A stretch of 64,000 nt of DNA from Rhynchosporium graminicola (Eukaryota > Ascomycota > Leotiomycetes > Helotiales > Ploettnerulaceae): NCBI GenBank assembly GCA_900074885.1, contig FJUW01000004.1, positions 744,001 to 808,000 of the forward strand, written 5' to 3'. A program made the position numbers and the translations under genes. A model generated the notes under the pieces. The model did no database searches, had not been told where the DNA came from, and saw nothing but the letters and a program-made list of their open reading frames with translations. Below are positions 1 to 12,545 of the stretch, piece by piece. Each line of letters opens with the position of its first letter. Positions within the stretch are counted from its first letter, which is position 1.

Positions 1-1828
1 ATGTATCGTCGATATAGTGATCTGGGCTGTTAGCGCTCCCTCCGTATCATCTGTCTTGACCTCGGAAGCGAGGGCTACATTCGCAAGAAATCTGGACAAA
101 GTTCCTGCATCTTCATTCTGCTCCAGACCATCGACCTCTGGGAGTGCTTCATCCTCTTGGCCATATGAAATTAGATCCTCGAAATCGGTCGCTTGTGTGA
201 TGAGCTCCTGCACGTTATCCCACCTCGCTTTGTGAACATCGCCTTGGCATTCCTCGAGCCACCTCTCATAATTCGTCTTGGTGAGGACAAAATTGATCAA
301 GCCGGAAACAGATAGCCGATCATCGTCAGCGCCAGTTATCTTAGTCCGCCCTGTCAAGATAATATTGACAAATTTGCTAATATTCTGCTGTACAGCATTG
401 TTCAACTTCGTCTTCGCACTTCGCTTACCCTGCACAATTCCTAAGATCAGGGTCCAAAGCGTTAATTTTGACTCATCAGCCTCTTCCAGTAGCGCTTTGA
501 TAGTTGCTTCTCCAATCCTTCGAGATGGGGTGTTGATGATTCTAGCAAGCGCATCATTATTGTCTGGCTGATTTATAATCCTTAGATAATCCAAGACCGT
601 TTTAATTTCAACTCGGTCATAGAAACGCAATCCACCTGATTACAATTAGATAGAAGTCCAGCTGCGTTTTTCAGATAATGGGTAGTGGTGACTTGCCGAC
701 CATCTTGTACGCAATTCCTGCCTTACCCAGAGCTGATTCGATCAGACGGGACAAGGCAGAGGATCGAAGCAAAATTGCAAAGTCATTCAAATCAAGGAGT
801 TCCCCAGTCATTCCCTTGATCCTCTGAATCTCGGTCACAATCCATTGTGCTTCCTTATGTGCCCCTGCGAGTCTTCGGAGAACAGGCCTAGTCCCGACTG
901 TATGAGTCGCTAAGAGGGACTTTGCAACTCTAGAACTGTCTTGTTCAATGACAGTCAAAGATGTCAGCAGAATCGCTCCAGAAGAGCGATAATTCTCTTC
1001 CAAAGCAATTGTAATTGTGTCCGGGTACTGATGAAGCAATCGTTTGTAATTCTTGACTTCTGCCGCTCGAAATCCGTAAATGCTCTGATCTGGATCCCCC
1101 ACAATCGTGATTCGCTTTCGGTGCGCAGCAAACAGTCGCATCAGGTCGAATTGTACCAGATTTGTGTCTTGAAACTCGTCGATCAATACCGCCTCCACAT
1201 TTGACACGCAGGATGGATGGTTCCGCAAGAGGTCGACGCATCGAAGGAGTAGGTCGTCATAGTCGAGCAGATTGGATCTTTCAAGGGCTTCTTCATACTC
1301 CGCGTAGCACTTTTCGAACTCTTGCTCTTCCACCTTCTTTGCGCCAGAATTGTTCCTCTTTATCGGGTGATCTGCAGATGTTCGTGCTTTCAATCCGCTG
1401 ATTCGTGACCGGGCCACCCTTGGATCTATCACAAATTCGTGTCGTTTGACGATGCGTTTAATGATCGCAAGAGAATCTGCACTATCCGCGATTCCAAAGT
1501 CCTTCTTAATGTCTATCAGATGTCCGTATCGAGCCAAGTATCGCCTTGCTATGCTATGAAACGTCCCAAGTATGAGTTTTGATTCCGTTCCATTCCCAAT
1601 TAGCTTCCCGATGCGCTCTTTCATCTCGCGCGCGGCCTTGACTGTAAAGGTCGCAACAATCACGTTCCATGGCTGTAGACCTTGCGCAAGCAGCCATGCA
1701 GTTCGAGACGTCAAAGTATGTGTCTTTCCACTTCCAGGACCAGCGAGAATAGCCAATGTGTCTGCAAAGGAGGACACGGCGGCATGTTGCGACTCGTTAA
1801 GTTTGGTGAGAAGGCCGTCTGGATTCAT
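1..1828 (-). CDS. srs2: Srs2/UvrD-type superfamily 1 DNA helicase, 5' part
   Basis: N-terminal part of a 3'-5' SF1A helicase; the C-terminal half lies beyond the left edge. Exon 1 is 1828-697, exon 2 is 635 to the edge. Visible motifs are Walker A AGPGSGKT (residues 29-36), ATFTVKAA, GTFHSIA, Walker B DEFQDTN, VGDPDQSIYGFR and EENYRSS, in the order of the UvrD/Rep family. After splicing the frame reads VGGLRFYDRVEIK, the expected UvrD segment, and it is open to base 1, ending in ITISTIH, the start of motif V. I chose the ATG at 1828 (context aaaacaATG); the frame has only non-ATG starts upstream. The intron 636-696 has a GC donor. In fungi this family includes Srs2, which removes Rad51 from single-stranded DNA, and the mitochondrial helicase Hmi1. 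The Srs2 assignment is the likelier one but is inferred without the C-terminus. Confidence 0.85.
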
Positions 1829-2448
1829 TGTTTTCGGCAGGAGGAGAGTTTCCAATCGATTCTTGTTGCTTGCGGCAAATCCTTGTCCAATTGAGAAGAG
1901 CTTCTCGTAGCCATCGAGTTACTCCTGAGTATCGAAAGTGTGCTGTTCTGGGAGTCTAAAGTTTGTTGCTGTCGATGCCAAACAATCGATTAATTTGACG
2001 CGTTTCCTCGCGTTCGAGCCTCGCTATCACGTGCCATCCCATTTTGGGTCTCGTGCTCCCTCCTGATCGGTTCAGAGTCCGGGTTCCAAAGTTTCTGATA
2101 TTGGTGATTAAAAGATGCATGATTATCTTTCAAGTCGAGAGCTCTAGATTAATTAATTTTCGACTTTGCCCTGAATATTATCTACGCAAGTCAAGTTGTG
2201 ACAACTGCGTTAGGACATGGCTCGCGGAGAATATATGGCTAACAATTCAAAGTTGGGAACATTATCAATGATTGTTCCATACGCCTCTTTCTTAGATATA
2301 TCATACAGACAGAATCTATGTGTATCAGAGAGTCACGGGATGTAATTGTCAAGCAACTGTATGGGAACTGGTGAAATCTGGTTGCTATGGTTGCCCTTGA
2401 CCTCGTGCCTTGCTCTTAGAACGATACATTTTAGATTGTCTTCGCATC
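1829..2448. other. Intergenic spacer
   Basis: Between the helicase start and the 3' end of the four-exon hypothetical gene. AT-rich, short open frames only. It must hold the helicase promoter, but I see no convincing element. Confidence 0.5.
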
Positions 2449-3731
2449 CTAAAGTTCTTGTTTCTCGTTATGCTCCTCCCCATCATACACGTCTGAGGGC
2501 TTTTCATTCTCGACAGGAACTAATCCAGTCGCCTTCCTCTTCCTCATGGCTAGAATCTCCTTCCATTCAGAAGTCGTCACTTCAATCATCAACCGACCTT
2601 CGCCTTTGCTCGGCACAGCATCTATGTCTTGGTCTGGCTTCCTTGGGATAACTCTAACAATACACACGCCTGCATCATGCTCGGAATATCCCTCTTCGCT
2701 TCGCTTCTCCTTTTTTTCGTCTTCCTCTTTTGCGTATTTCCTTTCTCCACCCTGCCTTCCCCCTCGACTCCTTTTCCCTTTCATTTCTCCCACTTTATTC
2801 TTGACAGCTCCCGGAAGCCACATCAGGAACTCAAAGACTTGATTTTCGTGCGGCTTGCGAGACATCTGCTCAAAGCGGAGACCGCTCTCCTGTACTTTGT
2901 TCGCCATGACTTGTTGGGTGTCTTGTTGCGTGTGGTGTAGTGGTTTTTGTTCGGCATTTTCGGCATCATGGGAGAATCTTGGATTCATAAAGTTCTCTAT
3001 AAGAGTTTCCTCTGCTTTGGTGATTTCCACACATTCGGATGTGTCACTTTCATAGGCCCGGGAAGTTTCACCCGAGTTGTCGGACCTGTTTGAGCGAAAG
3101 CTGCGATCCATCAGTAATTATTTCATTACCTTTGCATAGTATATTGGGTCCGACGAACCGTTTGCCCAGACTTCTCCATGCCTGCCACAATTTCATTTTG
3201 GAGGTTGTCGAGCCCTGTATAGCTACAAATATTTATAACAATTCCGAATCTTGACGTTGGAGCCTGCCACGCTCGCCCACCCACTGTCAATAATGCAAGA
3301 TTGTGATGTAGGGAGATGCCCATTGAAAGAATCCCAATCCAGCGGCATCTCCGGGGACTTGATATTCTTCCAAGTGGAGATAATCGCGTCAAGTCTAGCC
3401 TTTCGCTTGGCATCCATTCCACGACTGTACAAGTTCCCGCAGGTGATGCGTTCACTACCACAGTACAGTTGTCATCATTAGAAAACAACAGAAAAGGCTT
3501 GTTCGAGGCTGATGGTATACATTTCTTATGAATGCATTCAGCTTACAATGGCATGGAGGAGTCGCCATCAAAGCCTAAGCTTCCGAGATAATCGTAAGGA
3601 GGCGCTTGGTTAGCGAATACGGCAAAACAAGAACAAGAGAGCAAAGGACAAAGACCCCTTTTTACTACGGAAGCAGACCGCAAAGTTCCAGTGTGTCTTC
3701 GGTCATTCTCGTCAGATGATTGTTCGAACAT
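2449..3731 (-). CDS. Charged hypothetical protein, four exons
   Basis: I do not recognise the family. Proposed exons are 3731-3547, 3454-3285, 3214-3130 and 3100-2449, joined in phase into 363 residues. The first two introns (92 and 70 nt) have good sites: GTAAGC..TAG and GTGGGT..CAG. The third, 3129-3101, would be only 29 nt with a clean GTAATG donor and GCAG acceptor; an alternative donor GTCTGG about 40 nt upstream keeps the same phase and gives about 70 nt. The N-terminal 60 residues are mixed; the middle contains a basic, helical-looking run around RKARLDAIISTWKNIK; the C-terminal half is very rich in Lys, Glu and Arg with a polybasic/acidic tract, suggesting disorder or coiled coil. There is no signal peptide or membrane segment. 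Exon 4 alone could be a separate ATG-initiated 220-residue gene (ATG at 3111), which is the main alternative. Confidence 0.55.
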
Positions 3732-4435
3732 GATGTGCAGATTTTAGATTTTACGATGGCAATTTTTTTGGGGGTAGGGAATCAATGAAACAGATCGCAG
3801 AGAAATTCACATCGCGCTTTCTCTTCACATGTTCCAAAATTAGAGGCTATGGCTTTGCAAAGTGACTGAGCAGCTGTGGCAAAGGGATAGACACCGACGT
3901 GTGCTCACAAGTTCAATGTCCGCAGATATGGATGCACGGAACTTCGGAACCACGTCTGATCATTTGCGAGGCGGTCAGAATAAGTCAAAGCAGGACCAGA
4001 AATAGTGATCGAACTATAAGCTTAGTAGCAAGGGCTGATATGCCACAGTCCGTTTACTTCATTACTTGTGTATCGTTCACCGTTGATCTCCAATCCTTAC
4101 ACCAAAACTATTCTGTACCGTGACTCGAATCAACCAATCGAAAATCATTCAAAGTCGCCCATATGAGCAATCATAACTATCAGCAGCTTAAACTTTCACA
4201 AGTACCGAGGGGTCCTGATTTTCTTGTGTACTGTAAATTCATGCTCTATTTCCCATCGCAAGTAGTTCTACTTCCACTAAACAGATCCTATCTCTTGACT
4301 TAGAGTTGCTTAGAGCAGAGCAACTGCAATGAACTTGCTATACTCACGATTCTCGAAAAGAATACGTCTTTACCTAGATAATTGTCACGTTGTCAGTTAT
4401 AGCTTCGCTTATAGCTATCCCGTCAGCCTATCACT
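3732..4435. other. Intergenic spacer
   Basis: No credible gene. Short frames only, leading into a low-complexity tract. Confidence 0.5.
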
Positions 4436-4632
4436 AACGTCTACTATCCAAATCTACTACCGAAATCCATTAGTTAACTCTACTACCAATATCTACTACC
4501 CAAATCTACTACTCAAATCTACCACTAAAGCCTGCTACCTGAAATCCACAACCTAAATCCACTACTAACATCTACCACCCAAATCTACCTACCACCAACA
4601 CCCACCACCCAAATCCACCACCCAAAATCAAA
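4436..4632. repeat. Degenerate CTACTACCCAAAT-type minisatellite
   Basis: About 200 bases of imperfect tandem units of roughly 12-14 nt built on CTACTACC(C)AAAT, grading into C/A-rich low-complexity sequence to about 4740. The plus strand is strongly pyrimidine/A biased. No coding reading is credible. Confidence 0.7.
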
Positions 4633-5760
4633 ATCAACAACAGATACAATACTCTCCAACCACCCACCCACAACCCGCACCCAAATTTAACACACACACA
4701 CACATGCACCTACCTACCCCTCCATACCAGCACCTTAAAATCAGAAGTTCCAATCACGACATACCTACATCAACAACAACAAAACACAATCCTAAGACGG
4801 TGCCAAGCTCGTAAAAAAAAAATCCAGCTGGAATCCGGATCCTCGCTCGTTAGCCAGCAAAGCAAGCAAGCCAGCTTTCCAAGTCTTGGAAATCGTGATC
4901 TCACAGAACCAGCCGAGCTGCTTTTGAAAACCCAAGACGAGGAAACGAGATTCGCTCGAGTGGACTGGACACCGGTAACTAGACGGAGATTATATCGTCA
5001 GAGCGAGGTGACGACGAAGGACGTTTGAAAGGATGATGATAGACTGCATACGCGCCGAACGTGCCGGGGGGCTGGCCGCTGGTGCGGATATCGACTTCAG
5101 GGGGCTCTTGTAAATACATACATACATACACGGCCTTGGGAAAAATAGCTTGTATAGTAAGTAGACTCGGAAAACGTTGGAAATTTTTAGAAATTTTTCC
5201 TTTTTTTTTTTTGGCCTGCATAGCACACGGCGCTGGTAACTATCACTAACTCGCTGCGCTGTGATTCGTTTCAGAATGCATGATGTTTATATACTTTCTC
5301 GCTTATACATGCTTTCGGTAACATACCAACCTTACCTGCCTTGCTACCTTGTCTTCCCACTGTAATAATCCAGATAAATATTTCAACCATCCGCACCAAT
5401 TCCGCTGAAACTCAAAGGATGTCAAGTGTCGGGACTTTGATTCTGTATTTCCAAGTGACCGATCACTTACTTATTCTACGGCTGAAGCGAAGCAGCTACA
5501 GTAAAATAGCCAAATACGTTGGCACGTGTGACGTTTTTACAGGATCTCACAAGTCCTGCATCTGAGGACAAGGTGTATGATGAGATGACTCAAGTACGTG
5601 TCATTGATATCTCCTCCAGCAGGGCAACGTCCTGCGATTCGTCACTCGTCATCTTCCCAACCTCACCCCTTATGAAAAACCCAACGATCTCCCCTCACCA
5701 ACCATCTCACAAAACACCAACCACCAACCACCGCCACCGTCACCATCTCCTCATCCCACC
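4633..5760. other. Intergenic spacer with simple-sequence tracts
   Basis: Contains C/A-rich low complexity at 4633-4740, a CATA microsatellite near 5116-5131 and a T run near 5200. No gene supported. The 3' end of the GH125 gene faces it. Confidence 0.5.
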
Positions 5761-7541
5761 TCACTGATAACTCATCCCTAGCACCTCCGATTTCCTGCTC
5801 TTCAAATCCAACAAACACTGACCAAACAGGCCATTCGCCCAAGAAAACCACTGTCTCGTCCAGGTACTCGCATTGAACGAATCGATAGACTCGTGAATCA
5901 GTCCTAGTCCATCGGTACTGCTTACGATCTCTTTGAGACTCGTTTCGATCTCGGAGGTGTCGTTGGATGTGAAGATGCGGATTATGCTGGCCATGGGCCA
6001 AGCTTTCCCGAATCCTACGTGGGGACCGCCGATTCTGTGGGGGTGGTGTTAGTGTGAGATGGGATGGGACGGTATGGGTTGGATACGAAGGCGTTGAGTG
6101 TGTAGGGAGGGAGAGCTTACGCGTTGATAGCAGGTCCACGCATGAAATAAGGGTTATCTTTGCTAAGGACGTATTTCCGCGTGTTTTGATAGACGGGATC
6201 ACTGACATTGAGGTAGCCGATGAAAGGTGCTGAGAGCAGACTGGGGATATTGGCATCATCCATGCGGTTCGCTGCAAGTATTACTATACATCATATTCCA
6301 TACCGATGAGATAAACATACCTGACCCATACCCATCGACCTCAAAAGCATACACCTGTCCATAAACTGGATCATACACAATCCCATGCTTCGTAATAGCA
6401 TCTCGAATGCTTCCCGCAAAATTATGCATGCGATTCGACAGATTTCTCTGATTTCCAATACCCGCCATGATAGTAGATGCCGAGTCTAGATAGCGGGAGA
6501 ACATCATATTGGCCGGGATGAAAAGCTGATAGATAGTTCTACGTAACATAACATCAGATTAGCTCTAACTACGAAAGAAAGAAGACAGAGAAACTCACGA
6601 ATCATCACTAGGTCGAAAAGCAGACCGTACCAAACCCGTCCCATCCCGCACCGGATTTCCCCTCCCAGAATTGGCCAGCGTCTCAGTCGCACGAGAAGTC
6701 TCCCGCATCCACGTATACGGACTCTGCCTCACCGCTCCATCCGCCTCATACGTTCCCACGAGCATAGCTTGCGTAGTTGCCATGATAGTATTGACAGCCG
6801 CAACCCACTGAAAACTCCTAAAGAACTGCATATCTCTCGTTGCCTCATAGTAATTGGTAGAAATCTCTAGGAAGGCAGCCAGGGAATCGAGCTCGTACTT
6901 GCACTCGAAAACTATTCGGTCGGAGGCGGGCGGGGTGAATGTGTCTGGTTTTGGCTGGTTTTGCGCAGGTGCGAGACCGGATTCGACGGGTGGTTGGAAG
7001 GAATTGCAGTACGGTGCTTGGTTGATGTAGCGTGCTTGTAGGTTGATGACACCGCGGTATAAGCTGGCCAGGGAATCGTAGCTGGAATCTGCTCTGAGTA
7101 GACTGAGATAACTCTGCATCTGGTTTGCCGAGTCTCGAAGCCACATAGCCTACACCAATCAGCTTAGAGCCAACATAGTCACTCACTCAATTGCAAACTC
7201 ACATTGATGTCACCCGTAATCAGAAAAGTCAACTCCTCCTTCGAGTTACTCGCAGCAAACCCTTTCCATCTCACGGCCGTATCCAACGAGTTCGGGTACG
7301 AGTTTTGGAATAACCGATACAGATCAGGGTCCTTGATCACAGGTTTCATACTGGTGATCGTATCTTCCACAATCGATGAGTTGAAAGTTCGACATGCTGG
7401 CTCAGGCCTCATGTACGACAGCTGATACCGGCCGGAACTGAATGGCTGGTGACGGTGCTTTGAGAAACTCGAGTATTCAGGACATTGCGCCTCTACCACC
7501 GCTACAACAGTAGCTAGAACGCTGAGAGTGATACCCTTCAT
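5761..7541 (-). CDS. Secreted GH125 exo-alpha-1,6-mannosidase-like enzyme
   Basis: Five exons, 7541-7203, 7149-6599, 6538-6321, 6271-6121 and 6034-5761, join in phase into 510 residues. All four introns (53, 60, 49 and 86 nt) have canonical GT..AG ends. Start is the ATG at 7541, opening an N-terminal signal peptide of about 18 residues ending before QCPEY. The text [35 protein letters not shown] and the segment [14 protein letters not shown] match the glycoside hydrolase family 125 (DUF1237) core. These enzymes trim alpha-1,6-linked mannose. The fungal members include relatives of the meiotically up-regulated Mug157 of fission yeast. Length fits the family. Here the signal peptide implies secretion or passage through the secretory pathway. 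Its substrate is inferred from the family, not from the sequence. The neighbouring phytochrome gene is on the same strand but functionally unrelated. Confidence 0.9.
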
Positions 7542-8294
7542 ATTATACTGTCTATTCTGACGTATGAACGTCCTATATGACAATCGAACTTTTCGTCAAA
7601 TCGCGGAGCTTGAAGTCAGCCAGCCAGTTGGCGCGGGCCGCCCCGGCTTCATATGTTTGCTAATAAAAGGGATCGTCGCTCAAGTACCTACTACCCCGCC
7701 GCGCTGTCTCGCTGATCAGCTGTCACACACTCCACTAATCCTGCTTCTCGTGGTCAAGCTCGTAGTGAGAATATAATGTGAGGTTTGCTAAAATCGCGAC
7801 CCGGCAAAGGATTGCGACGTTACAATTCGCCAGCACCTCGAAGTGCATGACTAGAATTTCTTCCTAATCGGGCGAGGCGGGATTTCCGAATGGAGACTCG
7901 AGTTGTCATAAGAACAGACGAAAACTCATGCTAGCCAGGTCATCGACTCCTTGACATCTGATTACTATCGACCAAAATCGTGCCGTCTTGTCTTGGCTTC
8001 CTTGATTCTTGGGCCATCACGAAATAAGAAGGCCACCTGACCACGCAGAAAACACACACTGACCAATGATGTTTAATTTGCGGCTGGCACACAAATTCCC
8101 CCTCTCCAAGTCCCTTATGCACCCAAAATGCAATGATTTGAACTGTGTAATGGTATCTTAAAAAATTTCACGCATCGCAACCTGTATCCTTCGTATCTGT
8201 CGTAAAACACACATTATAAGTCGTTCAGGGCTAGATTACTTGCTTGACCTTCAAGGGTAATAACATCCTCAAGCGCTACGCAGCTTCCTTCCAT
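7542..8294. other. Intergenic spacer upstream of the GH125 gene
   Basis: Between the 3' end of the phytochrome gene and the GH125 start. It presumably holds the GH125 promoter and the phytochrome 3' UTR. Nothing specific recognised. Confidence 0.5.
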
Positions 8295-11200
8295 TCAGGA
8301 TATGAACCATCCCCCCTCTTTCCACTTTCCAGGGGCATACACAGCTTCCCTTCTCAAATCGGAATATTGGATTCCCTTCAGAATGAAATCAAGTCTACTG
8401 AAGTCGATCGGCTTCAAGATCCATGCATCGAATCTAAAGCGCCTGATTAGTAGTGAATGTAAATCGTGTGAGATGGTCGTATGCATACCCGCTTTGGATA
8501 TAATCGAATCTCTTGCTTTCGGAGAGGGAGGCGGAGACTGCGATGATAGGAACCCGTGGCCGGATGTGCTTGAGGTCCGCAAGTTCTCGCTCAAAACGGC
8601 GAATCATCTTGGTTGACATCATACCATCAACGAGTGGCATCTGGTGTTTGTTAGCTTCTTATGTGAAAGAGAATACGGAGTAGTGCTTACTTGTATGTCC
8701 ATTAGGATGACGTCCACAGTGTGAGGGGTGAGTGCGAATTGATCATGACAACCTTGGCCATCAGTTGCAAGTTCGACACCATGTCCAAGTTTTGCGAGCC
8801 TTCGAGTCAATAGCCTTGCGTTGATTGGATTGTCTTCTGCTACTAGCACAGATAATTTCTCTCTCGGATGCTCGGAGAGGTCTGCATTCATGTTGGGGAA
8901 AGGGTAGGTTGATCCCGATGGAGTTCCATGACTTGTATGGGCACTGTGACTTTCTGGCGAAGCCAAGGTAGATGGTGTGTCTAAAGGAGAAGGCGATGTT
9001 AAGGCATCTGGTACGACTCTTGGTGTGACTTCATCCAGCTCATCGACCGTAGGCAAAGGGGAGGAAGTAGGTGGTAAGCTGCTAGTATCAGACATCGCTC
9101 TAAGGACGATCGGTGCTTTGGGATCGAAAATAGGACGTCCAGGGACCAAGTCTCCCGGTGATTGCATTGCATGCTCAAATGGCAACTCAATTCCAAAGAT
9201 GGTCCCCTTGCCAAGCTCGCTTTTAACTCTGATTTGACCTTTCATGTTCTTGACATATCTAGCCACGACAGCCAGTCCTACTCCCATAGGCTGATCATCC
9301 GAAGGCGTCGATGGAGTCTCTTCACCAGAGAGATTGTCTTCGTCAATGACTTGTTCGAAATCTTGAAATAGTTCCTAGAAAATTAGTAAGTAAAATTGCA
9401 TTCCATGACAGCACACAGATTTACAGTTCGCTTACATCTAATTGACTCTCGGACATCCCAATCCCGGCATCCTGAACGGTGATGCCAATCACAGAACTGA
9501 CCTCCAGAGTCTTAAGTGGCCGGATGTCGACTTTAATGCCACCCTCGACGGAGTGCTGGAATGCATTGCTGACAACATTTGAAATGACTTGACGAAGGCG
9601 CGAAGCATCGCCATTAACAATCTCTGGTATTCCTTGATGGGTAGATACGGTTAGATCTAAACCTTTCCTCATTGCCTCTTTCCTAAAATTTGCCATAACT
9701 TCCGAGACAGTTACTCCAAGATCGAAAACTTCCCGCGGGGAATTGATAGGGCCATCTTCTGCTTTGGTTAGGTTCAGCAGGTCATCAATCACATAGATCA
9801 AAGACCTTGAAGCCTTGTGAGCTTTGCCGAGAAGATCTCTCGTTGTTTCGTCGATCGAATTCTCTAGTGCTATCTCAAGGTAATTGATGATTGCGTTGAG
9901 TGGTGTCCGAACTTCGTGTGAAGAGTTTCGAATCAGCAACCTTGTCATGCGATCGGTCTGGCCGGCAGTATCTTTCTGTCGCCAAATTTCGATGAACCTG
10001 CCGTAGAGGAGGCTCAGGACCGCAGCAGTTTCTAGTTGATCTTCAGTCCAGTCCTTGCTTAGACCAGCCACCTGTTCGGTCCATCTCTTGAAACTCATTC
10101 TAGGTTCAAGATATTCAGTCCCAGCTCTGGTAATCTTCTCGTACGGATTACCAGCCCATCGAATTTCTCGCAACTGGCCCTTGCGAAAGAAAACCATGAA
10201 GTCATTACCCCAAACATTCAATGGTATTACCAAGCATCCTGAGATCGTGTGGATGCCAGGAGGAAAATTGATCTCGGGAAAGTCCCCGTTGATATTTTGC
10301 GAAGCAGTAACAGCTGTGAATCGACGATGCTGTAAGTACGCCAGAACAGCGAGAGCCTCGCGATATGGTTCGAGTTTGCCGATCGCCCGGGCCTCTTCAT
10401 GAATGCTGAGAAGTCCGAAGTCTGCATCGAACACTCGTAGCAGATCGGCTGAGGATGCAGCAATGAAGCCTGCGGGGTTCTGTGTAGGGGGCGCTTTTTG
10501 AGGCGGCTTTCTTGCTTCAATCCGGTTCATCAATACTAGACGTTGTATATTGGTTGCTGCGCATTCGCCAATATTTCGACAAAGTTCCCGAACTGGAAGT
10601 GGGATCTGGACACCATAATCGCCATAACCATGGCAAGCGACCAATCCCCAGAGATCTTCGTCAATAACAATGGACACAGACACTAGACAATCAAGAGTCA
10701 GTGATATATATTCTATAATCTTTAGACAAGTGCTTCTGTGACTGTGGAAACAGGCTCTTCTAGGATTTTTGTGGGCGTAAAATGTTTAAATGATACATAC
10801 TAAGTGGCTGGTTAGCAGTGGCCTTTTCACGATCGAAGTATAAAATGAAAAGTATAGTGAAATCTGCAAACTCCAAGATGTGCGGGGGTCTTCAAGACCG
10901 ATTATGACATACCTGGATGAACGAACCCCCATATTGCCTAAGTATTTGAGATGAATAGGTGACATCGCACGAAGGTACGAATGACTGAGATCCAAGGGTA
11001 CTTCGAAAGCTGCTGCATCGCGACAAACCTACGAGGATCAGCAAATTTGACAAGAACAACACAGTTGTAAGGAAGGTTCCTGACGAGGTTCTTACTAAAC
11101 GGGCAGTCTCTGCATCACGATCATAGAGAATGCGAATTCTATTTATCTTGTACAGCTCTCGGGCTTGCTGAGGAATGTCGGACGCTGGAGCACGTTAGGA

Positions 11201-12545
11201 TGCAGAAGCTTCCCGCCATATGACGAATGGAATGAAATACCAGGAAAATGTAAGCCTGTATCGTGTAAGCTTAATAGTAAATAGAACCAATCTTCAAGTA
11301 GAAAATCATACCTCTAAACAGATCTACGCTAGCTTGGGGATTGACGAGCTCCGCTTCTACACATCCGTTCTTGGCCATGTCAAAACGATAGAACATTACT
11401 CTGTGGAAGCCAGTAAGTTCTGAGATGATTCCGACGACAATATCCAAAACCTGCTGGAAACTTTTCGCTGCAGACAATTGTTGTTGGGCTTGAATCATTG
11501 CATTGAATAAATTCATCGAGGGAACACCAGTGAGTTTCTTCTGCCGCGCAATCTGCAAGACTCTTAGAGGAGCACTTTCTCGAGTGGTACTTTTGATCAT
11601 CTCCTCAGGGTGGACATCAATATCAACGGTTCGGGTTGGAGTATGTGGGAGCGTCCTGTCGGGAGTTTGCGAATGGTAGAATTTGTCAGAAAAGGTCTCA
11701 AACTCTAGAATGACCAGGTCCTTAGTTCCTTTCGAGATATGAAGAGCACACCATAGGCGCTTTCCAATCCCATCCCCCTGGAGTATGGTTAAAGGAAATA
11801 TGTCGAGTTGAGTATCGTCATTGAGCTTTTTGTCAACTACAGCCTCTTGAAGCGCATGTTCGATCTGCGCAGATACATTTTCGCGTGAGTCGTCATCGAG
11901 TATGTCCAGGAAGGATTTGAGTGCAAACAGTTGCTCGGGGCTGTACTCGAGTATCCAGCGGGAGTTTTCGCTCGCGATTCGGACCTCAAGATTGTAATCC
12001 GCATCGTATCTCAGCGCGAGTAGCACTCCGTAGTGCTGTATCGCTCCTGGGGTATGTATAGGCTCATCTTCGCAACGATGGAACCTCTGGCGTGACGGGT
12101 CTGAGATGATACCTGGGAATACACCTGGTGGTCCAGAAATCGCAGGAACTAATTGCGTTCTCTCGGTCCGCCGTCTATCCTCTCCTAAATGGGTATCCTC
12201 CAAGTTCGAATATTCTGGATCTCGATTCTCGGGGAATATCCTTCGAATCGCATCCTCAGGAGGAACGGGAGGGTATGGTGGTGGGAGGAATAGCGATATG
12301 TATTCAGCCTCCTCCTTCTTCTTTAAGGCCTCCGCGTCGCTCTCGGCCTGTCCATCTTCCACGGGCTGCTCGGTCGCTCGGGTTGGCAGCTCTACTAGAT
12401 CAGGAGTCGCACTGTTCTCTGGTGATGTAGACTTTGATGCTAGATCTGCTTCCCCAACAAGATTCCGAATGGGGAAAATACGCTCAATCGCAAAATCTTC
12501 AGGTGACAGGAATAGAACAGGCTTTGGTAAGCCAGTATTCGACAT
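8295..12545 (-). CDS. Fungal phytochrome, hybrid histidine kinase with receiver domain
   Basis: Red/far-red photoreceptor kinase of about 1224 residues. Exons: 12545-11312, 11255-11241 (15 nt), 11184-11096, 11028-10913, 10682-9436, 9374-8691, 8640-8489, 8433-8295. Domain order: long N-terminal extension; PAS with the biliverdin-binding Cys in RCEDEPIHTPGAIQHYG (about residue 158); GAF with LHFP-ASDIPQQARELY split by the 15-nt exon; PHY with the PRMSF tongue motif; HisKA SSHEVRTPLNAI carrying the phospho-His; HATPase with N, G1 (DAGIGM) and G2 (GVGLAVV) boxes; a C-terminal receiver with phospho-Asp in ILMDIQMP. All key residues are present. Seven of the junctions are consistent, but joining exon 4 (ending 10913) to exon 5 is one base out of frame; see findings. 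The kinase probably feeds a His-Asp phosphorelay to the stress MAPK pathway, as known for other fungal phytochromes. Confidence 0.93.

Noticed and set aside
941..1910. Plus-strand frames opposite the helicase gene
   Set aside because: Shadows of the minus-strand coding sequence.
2449..3111. Exon 4 of the charged protein as a stand-alone gene
   Set aside because: Possible, but three upstream exons join to it in phase with good splice sites, so the longer model is preferred.
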